Below, piece by piece: positions 35,981 to 45,900 of a stretch of 64,000 nucleotides of DNA. This stretch comes from Pseudeuparius sepicola (taxonomy: Eukaryota > Arthropoda > Insecta > Coleoptera > Anthribidae): the NCBI GenBank assembly GCA_963920635.1, contig OY987298.1:129403735-129467734 (forward strand), in the 5' to 3' direction. The stretch's first letter is position 1, and every line of letters starts with the position of its first letter. A program made the position numbers and the translations under genes. The notes under the pieces were generated by a model. It saw nothing but the letters and a program-made list of their open reading frames with translations. It did not search any database and was not told the DNA's origin.

Positions 35981-36673
35981 ATGGACACGAGTATGTTGGA
36001 CTCCAACGAAAGTACGATAGAAATTAAAAAACTGATGGTCGCCGTGACAGAGATCATGAGCAAAATAGCCGAAACTGCTAGCTGCCAAAAACTGCCTCAT
36101 CCCATACAGGAGTATGTTAACTACCTTACGAAGAACGAGAAAGGAGACGTACTCTCCAAACCAAAAGAAATGGAAGACATAAAGTTCAACGACAACGAGA
36201 ATGCCGACAACTACTTGTACGATCAATCTCTCCACGAGAAACTCAACGTGATGAAGGAACTGTTGGAGAGATACAGTAAACTTCCTGATAACTGTAAGGT
36301 CCGCGCTGAACCAGTGAAGGAATACATAGAAAGCCACCTCGGCATGCTCTCGAACATGACCCAAGAGAGCAACCTGCACAGCAAGAGATCATACGACGAA
36401 AGCAGTATCAACTTGGATGAAAAGAACGAGCAGCCCTTCGACGAGGTGCTGTTCCACACCAGGGGCAGCAGAGTAAATAAAAGGGACGTTAATCATAATT
36501 CACAATCTAAACAGTATCAAAAACTTGTAGATGCGGTGGCCAGGATGAGGCATAAAAGGGAGAATGAGAGAATGATAGGGGAGTTGTTCGGTGGCGGTCA
36601 GGACAGTTTCGGGGGTGGCGGTGAGGCGGGCGCCGGGGGCGGCTACGAGTCACCCCTTGTTTATAGTGTGTAA
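35981..36673 (+). CDS. Last exon, C-terminal domain with Cys pair and Gly-rich tail
   Basis: The acceptor CCTCTTTTAG precedes ATGGACACG in phase 0, and 230 codons follow to TAA at 36671-36673. The first half is helical and holds two similar units: ETASCQKLPHPIQEYVNYLT and LPDNCKVRAEPVKEYIESHL, sharing Cys, then Pro-(Ile/Val)-(Gln/Lys)-Glu-Tyr. This looks like an internal duplication or a disulphide-linked pair of helices. Basic sites follow (HSKR-SYDE, VNKR-DVNH). The tail is Gly-rich (GGGQDSFGGGGEAGAGGG) and ends SPLVYSV. Codon use is clearly more GC-rich than in the 30201 exon. The frame starts with an in-frame ATG, so internal initiation is conceivable. Confidence 0.9.
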   Translation: MDTSMLDSNESTIEIKKLMVAVTEIMSKIAETASCQKLPHPIQEYVNYLTKNEKGDVLSKPKEMEDIKFNDNENADNYLYDQSLHEKLNVMKELLERYSKLPDNCKVRAEPVKEYIESHLGMLSNMTQESNLHSKRSYDESSINLDEKNEQPFDEVLFHTRGSRVNKRDVNHNSQSKQYQKLVDAVARMRHKRENERMIGELFGGGQDSFGGGGEAGAGGGYESPLVYSV

Positions 36674-36724
36674 GTCTGCGTGTTCTTATCTTGTATATTT
36701 ATACACGTTTATGTGTGTGACATC

Positions 36725-36730
36725 AATAAA
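36725..36730 (+). terminator. Polyadenylation signal AATAAA
   Basis: AATAAA lies 51 bases after the stop codon, with T-rich sequence downstream, and is the likely 3' end signal of the host gene. A pogo-like element begins only about 55 bases further on. A GTAAGT motif overlapping the stop codon could act as a donor in an alternative transcript. Confidence 0.65.
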
Positions 36731-36784
36731 GCATTATTTGTTAAAAGTCGGGTGGCTTTCGTTGGATTTAGAGAGTAGATAGTA

Positions 36785-38236
36785 GGGGAGAGGAGAGTAA
36801 GATGACGATTGGGGTAAGATGACGAATTGCTTACTAAATCTCCCTCACCGTAGATGGCACTCTTGTCTGTGTTGTCATAGGGCGCCCACAAGACTCGTGA
36901 CGCTCTGACATAATTCTGACCTTGTTCGCTAGATGCCGCCCAAATCATTACCGAATTTGTCTGGCCGCCGTATGCCGTTGTAAAAATTCTGTGAATTTAT
37001 ATAGCGTTTCTATAAGAACTGGTAAGTTATTTCACGTCTGTCTTGTTTAATTTTCTAAATATATGTTAAACTAACATAGCTTGTAGAAGTATAATGTTTA
37101 TTAGATGTTGTTTTAAAATAATTTTCACCCATAACCTAAAAAATTACATCTTCGGGTAAGATGACGAATTCACACTGAGGATAAGATGGCGAATTAGTCA
37201 TTTTACCCGCCATGCAAATATTTGCCATAGTGTTTTCTATTATTTAACTTTATTATATCTAGTTACATCATGGGTAAATATCAAAGAAAAACAAAGAGAC
37301 AAGGATGGTCCCATTAAATGATGAAAATGAACCAACTCACAATGTAATCCATAATTCAGTACCGTTAGAAGAAACTAGCCCTGAAGCTGGCCCTTCTTGA
37401 ATAAACGATAAAAGTTCTGAAGCTGGACCTAACTGTTCACAAAAATACAGGTCTAGAAACCTGTTGCCTCCCTTACCAACTGCTGCTCCTAAAATTAAAA
37501 AACAAAGGGCGAAATTACCATCTTTCTTTGATATTTCAAGTTCTTCGGCCAAAGAAGCATTAGAGGAAAAAGAAGTAGAGAAGCAAGCAAAAGAAAGGAA
37601 AAAAGAAGAGCGAAAAATAAAAAAAGCGAAAAACAAAGAGAAACGGAAAAGGCTTTAGCAGCAAAGCAGAAAAACAAACGAAACGGAAAAAGAAAGGATG
37701 GTGTAAGATTTCTTCATTTTGATTCTTCTTCAGAATCTTTGGTATCTGTCACATACGCAGAAGAGGAAAATGATGAAGACTCTGAGCCAGAAGAACTTTG
37801 TGCCATTTGTAACGAGTTCGGAAAAACTGAAACATGGTATTCCTGTTCAGTGTGCCGCAAGTGGGCTCACGCGGAATGTAGCGGACTGAGTAAAGCAGAG
37901 GCGAAACAGAAACCCTTGCGATTTTTGTATTTAAATTATAAATTAAACCTACTTTACTTGTAATTAGAACTTTTGATTTAATTGTTTGTTATTCGTCATC
38001 TTACCCAACTAGCAAAGTCATCTTACCCGCATTTGAGGGTAAGACGACGACAATGACATTCAATTGAAGAAAAAATATTATTTTGAAAATCTTTGAATTT
38101 GCAGGAACACCAAAATTGGAAGTTCGAAAGTGGTACTACTGAGCACCTAAAAATAAATTTTCAAGATATTTCCTTAATTACTATCGTCAAAAAAAATTGT
38201 AAACCCTTACTATCGTCATCTTACCCTCCTCTCCCC
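36785..38236 (+). mobile_element. pogo-like DNA transposon, internally deleted (copy 1)
   Basis: Ends GGGGAGAGGAGAGTAAGATG and its inverse (one change) are flanked by TA, and the outer bases extend to GTA/TAC. The motif GTAAGATGACGA is repeated near both ends in both orientations, as expected for transposase-binding subterminal repeats. The interior retains only the start and C-terminal region of a pogo-type transposase. A second copy of the same deleted form lies at 53764-53977 plus 63155-64000. Confidence 0.88.
37270..37961 (+). pseudogene. pogo-like transposase remnant with PHD-like zinc finger
   Basis: Starts MGKYQRKTKRQGWS, the usual beginning of insect pogo-type transposases just before the helix-turn-helix. 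It then jumps without the DNA-binding and DDE catalytic parts to the C-terminal tail: PLEETSPEAGPS, LPPLPTAAPKIKKQRAKLPS, a Lys/Glu-rich stretch, then CAICNEFGKTETWYSCSVC with KWAHAEC. That is the first six ligands of a C4HC3-type finger. The last pair is lost through a small deletion, which shifts the frame. Stops and frameshifts elsewhere confirm it is dead. Intact relatives would be about 600-700 residues. Confidence 0.85.
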
Positions 38237-40659
38237 TACATTATTCTACCGTGAGACTAAAACTTTGCTATGCATTTCTAAGATTTACAATATTGTGTAT
38301 AAAAATTACTCTGTTTCTTAATATCACAAGTCTGATTGGTGTCAACTAGCTTAAGCCCCTTTTCTGGTTGTACTGGAGAACTTTTAAGTTTTGTGAATTT
38401 GAAGTATTATAGCTAACAAGAGCACTCTCTGTCTTTATAACGTATGTATGCAAATACAACCAATTTTGATAAATAATATTATAAATAATATGCCTGGAAT
38501 TTAACAGTAAAAATGTATTTTTATGTAATTTTTATACAACATGTGTCTCAAGCCAGTTTTGAGATTTATACTTCTAATTTTTGCATGGTTTGTTGTTAAA
38601 TTGTTAATAAAATACCTGAAATAAGTACACTACTATACCAAAATTATGTTTTTATGGTTTCGTATTTAAAAATTACACTACTGCGTGGTAGTGGAATCAA
38701 TTTTATAAGTGTTGGTAAAAATTCTGTTAATTGCTTAAAAACAGGAAACTTTGAAACGCAGCAATTTTTAAATTTATTTTTTTATTGTGTTCAAAAGCGA
38801 ACACGTGACTTGCAGTAGGTAACTATAAAATTTAACATTTAATAAAATAAGCTTCAAAACAACACTTATTTTTCGAAACATCGAAAAAATTTAATAACGA
38901 CATTAACTTTTTTGCATTTTTTTTAATTACGTATTTCCGTTCGATTTTTTACAGATTCTACCTACCTAATTTTTAAATAAACTCGTAGCTTAAAGAAGTT
39001 TTTTTTAGTTAAACATTAGTTACTGTAGGTCAGTAGTAAATATACACATGCAAAGGGAAAAACACCAAAATAAAAATTGTAAAGTAATAATTTCACGATT
39101 AAATATTTCGTAAGAAGTTTGTACCCATTGGTTTTTCCACCATTTGGAACTAAAAGTTTAAAAACATACATAGGCTATGGAAACAATTGAATTTGATACA
39201 TGACTTAATGAATGTTGTCGTAAATCCCGTAAATAAAAATTGTAAATGAATCAACTTTTTTTAATAAGTATTCCAGCAAATAGGTTGCGTTTTTAAAGTT
39301 AATTCAAATTTTAAACTTTTTATGAAACATTTAATTCCTGAAATTGTTAGTTTACAATAATTATTAGTGTATCTATTAATGATCTACATGAATAAATCAG
39401 ATTATTATATTAAATTACAAAAACTTAATAAACTTTGGATCATACGGGCGAAAATATTATACGCTCCCAAAAATAGCTGTTTTACGGACTCAAGTCCGTA
39501 AAATGCTTCTTTTTCGGCCTAGTCGCTAAATAAATGAATGACATGACAAAATTATCAAATAAACAAACTTGTTGCTACGATAACAATTTAAGCGTTCTGA
39601 ATAATTGTAAGAAGCGTATAACAAAATTTTGGGAGCGTATGACAAAAAATAATGTTTGTCACACGTACCTAAATGAAGTTTTTCAGGACTCATCTGCTCA
39701 TCTGCTCGGCTAACGCCTTGTCCGGAAACACCAATGATACATCCTGAAAAACTTCATTTTAGATATTTGTAACAAAAATAACTATAATCTCCAAAAATGT
39801 GTTTGTTTTAACAGGAAAATTTTAACGGGCGATAAACTCGTAAAAATTTAAAAAAAGTTCATATAAATTTATCAAAATTTTAAAATGTTACAAGACTTGC
39901 TGGAATTGGAAATTAAATTTCTTTCAGTAAGCAAGACAGACAAAAAATGCAAGACACGGCAGAAAATTGTATTTTTATTTATTTAATCTTAAAATAATAT
40001 CATACTTAAAAAAAGCAATGGCGTGCTCAATTTTTTTCTTAAAATCTAGCTAGTATGCTCCAGCGCGGCCCCTGAAACAAATAAATTAAATCTAATTTCA
40101 TCAAAATACTTGTTACTAACAACATGCAAAGTCATATTAAAATCGGTCAAAATTTTTTTTTATTAACTTTAATACCCCCTGTCCAGAAAACGAAGGTTTA
40201 AAACATACAAAGTCATATGAACTTTTATTGATATTTTTACGAATTTTATCTCCTATTAGATTAAAACCTGAGACGATATTTAGCTAAAAAAGTATATCAA
40301 GTATGAGTTTCTATAAAACACAAGACTTTTAGCCCTGGCGGTACGCAAAAACACACGGCAATTTGTGATACCAAGGTGCCACTTGGTACAGTTTTTCCTT
40401 AGACCCATTTGGTCGATTTGGCCCGAGGAACACTCGACCTTTTTTCCGTACAATTTTTAAAAAATTAAAAATGGCCCATGGAGACGCGTTAATTTCAAGA
40501 ATCGTCGATGTGTCGCTAGCACTATTTATGTAGACAGAATCTACGAAAAAAATTAAAGAAAAAAAATGTTGTTGTTCATAAAAAATGGTATACCTAGTGA
40601 AAAATAGTTGCAACTGGACGATTTTTCCTAATAAGTTTTCGATATTTCAACAAATTTTA
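38237..40659. other. AT-rich non-coding stretch with a small palindromic element
   Basis: No gene. Within it, TACGCTCCCAAAA near 39460 and its inverse near 39640 bracket about 180 bases with an inner palindrome (TTACGGACTCAAGTCCGTAA), possibly a very small TIR element. The minus-strand frame at 40329-40613 shows no motif. Confidence 0.4.
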
Positions 40660-41037
40660 CCAATCGCCTAAGCAATCAATCGATCACGGAGTACTATAAC
40701 GATAGCAAATCCGAAGGTGCGGTATAAAACCACTGGTCTTGATCGGTAAAGAGTCACAATTACCGAGACCTCCCTATCAACCGTCTCCACGGCATCGGTT
40801 CTAAGCCATCAAAAACGTTGGTAAAGAAAGAAGTGACAGTCGACCATGCACAGCACTGTTTCAGGAAGGTGATCCCTGATCCCTCATCAGTATGGCTTAG
40901 CCGACTGCCAGGTAGTATAGACAATGACTCTAATAAGAATGAATCGTAATGAAGTAATCAATCAATCGATCAGGGAGTACTATAATAAGAAAGCACGTTA
41001 TAATACTCCGTGATCGATTGAGTGCTTAGGCGATTGG
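40660..41037. mobile_element. Short TIR element (MITE), about 42-bp TIRs
   Basis: CCAATCGCCTAAGCAATCAA at the left is inverted at the right (GATTGAGTGCTTAGGCGATTGG), and the similarity runs on through CGATCACGGAGTACTATAACG. A third partial copy of the inner part lies near 40960. Length 378 bases, non-coding. Confidence 0.75.
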
Positions 41038-41185
41038 TGGTTCATTGAGTAGGTACACATAAGGTGTAAATAACAAAAAAAATTCAGCCCTGCTTGATTT
41101 AAAACTAATTTGTGGCATAATTTTAGTTTCGAAAAATCACGTATGCCTTGGTAATTATGAAGAAACTAATAATTTTCCAAATCAG

Positions 41186-41400
41186 TAAAGTGCCCTTTTT
41201 GTAGGTTTTACGGCAAAATGGTATTAAGGAAATTTATTCAGAATAAAAAACTGAATAAATTTCCGAAATTTCGAAAGTCTAGACCTACTTTGATTTGTTG
41301 GCACTTTTCCCATTTTTTTTTTTTTCGAAAAGTGCCCTTTTTGTAGGTTTTACGGCAAACTATTAAGAAAACTTATTCACAATTAAAAACTGTGATTTCT
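41186..41400. repeat. Direct duplication, about 145 bp
   Basis: The block AGTGCCCTTTTTGTAGGTTT-ACGGCAAA followed by an ATTAAG(G/A)AAA-TTATTCA stretch occurs twice in the same orientation, starting near 41188 and 41331. It is non-coding. Confidence 0.65.
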
Positions 41401-42839
41401 GTGCGTTTTAATTTTTTAGCAACCTCTGGCCGAGGCAAGTAAACCACATAAAAAGAACTTCAGTCCCGAGGAACATGTTATATTTTTTTAATCGGAAAAA
41501 AAATGTTTTATTAGGCAAAAAAATAATCATAAGGGATCACCCGTCCATGAACCGAGTGCGCGCGGCATTTCTTGACTTTAAAGTCGCTCTATCTAGGTCA
41601 AGTATGACGAGGCACGGCGCTTCCGAACAGAAACTCCAAACTGCTGCCTGTTGTGTAGCCTTCATGAAAAGTATATTGATATACAAACCTACTTAAATAT
41701 TTATACTGAAAGATTGCACTAATATAGGTAACAATTTATCAATGTGTACGAAAAGTTCAATGGGCCTTTGGGGCAATGGGCTTTGAATGTTTGGTCACTT
41801 TTGACGGGCGATGGCTCCGCGTCTGACGTTTGACGTTTACATCTCGCCAAAGCCTACTTATTGAAAAAATCGTACAATAATGGGCTACTTCAGTGCCGAT
41901 TGCTGACACACGATTTCAAGAAAACTTTGTTCCCGTTCGGTTCAGATATTTGTTTCACCAAGGCAGACACGCACAGGCACAGAACAAAAGCGTTGACTGA
42001 CGTATTTATAAAGACTTTTCACGGCTATAGCTTTAGGAAAATAGATGGCTATGATGGCTAACAATGTATTCAATTCGTCAATGACGTCATCATAAAAACG
42101 TCGATGCTCTAACATGTTCTGGAGAAGTATATTCTCAATAGACAACAGCGATATCTGTGAAAGTCATTTATTCATTTTTGTGGTTAAATTTGTCATAGGG
42201 GGTTTTGCTCTTCCGTTTATAATTAATTGAAGCTTATCCGCAAAGTTTAATGTTGAAAATCCCTTTATTATTAAGGCATACACTACACATTCACACACAC
42301 TCTTCTTACTTAATAATTGTCCAACTTTAACATTTCAACGTCATTCCCGACAGCCGCAGTTGACGGTAGGTATTTGCATGTTCACGTCCGTATTATTGTC
42401 TTCCATATCGCCCGAGATACGACGCGCGGGACGCACCGACGCAGATCAAAACGAACTAAATTAAACAAAGAACCTACTGCAACGATAGCTTCCACGCCCG
42501 CTTAAAACAGGCGTTCTCATTCTCGTCAGCCAGTGCGGTGGAGGTGGAAAGTTCAATAACCTCTCGACTCTGGAACGCTACAGAAAAGCTGGCGGCCGGC
42601 ATAGCTTACATTGTACTGTACTGTCGCTCGGTAGGATGTTCGCAGTCGGAGTCAACGCCGCATTTGCTATAGGCATAACATATTGTAGATTTGATATATG
42701 ATATTATTATATAAGATATTTTTTAGCGTTTTTGATATACCTAGGTAACTAAACTAATTGGTTCCTGTTTAAAAATTCAAAAATTACATTTTATCATTTT
42801 ACATTGTTTTGGTTTAGGGGAAGCACTGCTTCCCTTGCT
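41401..42839. other. Non-coding with moderately GC-rich segments
   Basis: Short GC-richer blocks lie at about 41510-41660 and 42330-42620. The small frames there show no domain. GTTGACTGACGTA occurs at about 41994 without a nearby inverted partner (see the tiny palindromic insertions at 49029 and 49445). Confidence 0.35.
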
Positions 42840-42900
42840 TCCATGGACTGCACGCCCCTGATCAGCAGTGACTATAGAAAGAATCTATAGTCACTGATAT
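42809..42900. repeat. hAT-like terminus plus short hairpin
   Basis: GCACTGCTTCCC...GGACTGCACGCCCCTG reads in reverse as CAGGGGCGTGCAGTCC, a common hAT-type terminus; its other end is not found nearby. Immediately after it, AGTGACTATAGA and TCTATAGTCACT form a hairpin. It is non-coding. Confidence 0.45.
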
Positions 42901-45900
42901 CAGTCAACGACAAAAGTGTTTCGTTTCTTTCCAAAATCGTAAATATGCAGGAACTTAGACAGCAACAGCAAACCGATATATTCGTGGAATGTTCTAGCTT
43001 CGTATCCTTGTCCCCTGCCGTGAATGCAGAGACAATTCCGCGCCGGCGAAAGACGGTGCGGGCGCCGGGGCCGCAGGTGTGGATTTCCTCAGTGGGCATT
43101 ATTTCGAAAAATGAACCGGAGCAGCTAAATCCGCCATACCCGGCTCGGCGGCTTATCCGCTTTCCCAGAGACAATATAAACTTTTCGTGGGGGAGGAGTC
43201 GTCCCGGAGACAATAAGTCCGCCCCAAGTTTTCAAATAATATCTTTATAAGTAGGAACAAGCGTCGGATAAATACGGTTTACTTCCGAGAAGTTTGAAAT
43301 TAATGTTTTATCTAAATAAGATGAGTCTCTTGCGAAACTAACCAGTTCAGCATAACAGGTTGGTAGGAAAACCATTGTAGGCGGCAAAACCAAATGCAAT
43401 AGGAATAAAAATCGTATTTCTCCCGAAGTTACAGAAGTTGCTGAAAAATCATTAGCAATTTTTTACCAGAAAAGAGTACGAACACAGTAAGAGAATACTT
43501 AAGTACATACCTATATGCAGCGCCATCTATTGGCCATCAGAACTATTAAAAGCAGGAAAGTAATGAATATTCTAGGCTAGTTCAGTCATTACTGACCTCT
43601 GAGGTAAGTGACTTCTCAAATGTTTTGTTAATAATCTAAACGCTACAGGGTGATTGTAAATGAAATAGTAAATTACATTACAAGAAGGGAAAGTTGTGTT
43701 TTGCAAGTCGATCTTGGAGGTACCTAAAAAACGCCTACGGTATGTTAGTTCTCTTAATTTTCCTTAGATATTCTTAATGAATTTTTGTACTCCTTATATT
43801 TAACTTATAATTAGCTTATAATTAGTAACGTAAGTACCTAAACAAGAATAAATTTTTGCTGTAATAATAAAAAAGCACAAAGAATGAGTACGAATTAGGT
43901 TGTCTAATTCCTATTTACTTTCAATTTAACAATTAATAATATCTGTGATAAACTATGAGATGATAATTATTACCGTCCTCAAAAATGCATCCATGGTTAC
44001 ACATTTCACTATGTCAGTTTCCGAAAATAATTTGTCCCATAAGCCTTTAAACTATTATGTTGCATATTTTATCATCTCATTGTTTATTTTCTTTGCTAAA
44101 GATGTTAGCTTCAGATACAACTCGGGGTTCAGACCCTAGTTGATTTCTACACATATTAGAAGACGCTGGATGAATGGCCAAAAGAGTTAGCTTCTCATGC
44201 GAGTTTATTCTTTTATTTATTTTGTGATCGGTACCTAAATGACAGTTGCTCTGATAGATGTATTATGGAAAAAGTGTTAAATTTTTTTAAATTAGTATTT
44301 ACCTGTAATTTTCATAAATCGGTCGTTTTCGTCCGAATTTTTAAACTTTTAGTGTTTTCGGTTTCTCACAGAGTTAACTAGGTGGCACATCATTCCAGCT
44401 ACTCCTGTTTAAAGATAAACTTAAGCCATGAATAGTTCCTGGGTATTTTGTACTGGGTTATATAGCCGGCTGATGATGGCATAACACTATAGGTAATTAT
44501 GAGCGATTTCATCATCTTTCAATCAAGTTTTGAATCGATACTTGTAACTTGGGACGTCATAAGTTACTGAGTCGAGGCCAACGATAAAGACAGGCCACAG
44601 CGCTAACGCATAATCGCGTAGTCACGTGACCAACTTAGTTCTATATAATGAAAGGCATTTTTGTAGTAAAAAAAACAAATTTCGTAACAATTTTGCGAGT
44701 TTTCTTTCATCTATTACATTATTGGTTTTGTGCATCCAATCTTTCTCTAATTGTTTTTTCAAAATTTTCAACCTGCTGTTTTAGGCTGAGAGTTAAACGG
44801 CACTGCACTCGCAATATTCTCTATAGGTATTTTCCTCCCACAACACATTTGTCCACTTTAATTATTGTTTCATTTTCTTGAAAATGTGTTAGCCACACAT
44901 ACTTAAGTGTTTTTTAGAAATTAAATCTCAGTTGGGATTTGACGAATCCATTTTTGGCGGAAATTTTCATCCCGAGGCAAAACAAATGTTTGTTATGGCG
45001 ACACTTTCTTCCTGGCTTTTGTAATGTGTATAAATATAATACAAACAGACCCAATATTTGGTATTTAGGTTATTTTTTACGAAATAAAAATGAAAACTAA
45101 CCTCAGTAGGTATACTGTAAATATTGACGAGGTCTCAGTTGATCGGCAGCGTGAAAGACCGAATAGAAACCATATCAGGGCGTGGGTCGAATACGAAAAT
45201 CCTCGAGTACGTTACAACACTGATTTATTTCGCACAAGGTGAATGGTTAATACAATAAATACACAAACCCGAACGTGGTCAACGGGAACGGCTTCCAGCC
45301 ACCCGGACCGTCTGAACTCGCGGATCTCCCGTAAGCAGTTCACCCCTCTGTATCTCAGGCTCTACTGTCCAATACTAATACTGTCCCATGTCAATAATAG
45401 TCCATTCCGGGTTCCCTATTCTGTGGTTCGGGGGAGAATTCCCCTTACAGCGCTCCGCGTCGCGTCGCGTCGGTGCGAGCGGCACCAATACTCTTGGACG
45501 GCACGACTCCCACCCAGACACCCAGAGTCCATAATAACACCTGGGCGGTTCCCCTCCGCCAGGACACACGCGCACTAGACAAAAACTTGTTTCTAAAATA
45601 TAAACTAAGACGTTTAAAACACTTTAAACATTGAAAACTTCTCAAAACCCAAGCTGCCGCTTTCAGTTATGTGACAAATGACATGTAACGTCTGACTAAG
45701 ATGGTCAAGTGATTTTTGTGCGCCAGGGCCTGTCTTTATAGTATGCATCATATATATCACGTGTAGGATGTAATAAGGATTTAAGGTAGAACTAACTCCA
45801 CCGGAATAACGAAATGTCGTTCGGGACGCTGACGTCGTTTTGTTCACGTCACGACTTTGTATGCAAGTGAGTAATGATCACGACTTGGTTTTTTGAAGAA

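Noticed and set aside
37337..37677. Minus-strand Phe/Ser-rich ORFs in the pogo-like element (also at 63514)
   Set aside because: Antisense of the Lys/Glu-rich transposase tail; no independent evidence.
41514..41560. Resemblance of GATCACCCGTCCATGAACCG to a 5S rRNA segment
   Set aside because: Only a short stretch is similar; the rest of a 5S gene is absent.
43519..43540. AGCGCCATCTATTGG, resembling an insulator-protein (CTCF) site
   Set aside because: A single short match is expected by chance or as part of a dispersed repeat; no supporting context.
45243..45578. ORFs on both strands in a GC-rich block, possible LTR fragment
   Set aside because: No paired LTRs, primer-binding site or protein motif could be identified, so I left it as unclassified DNA.
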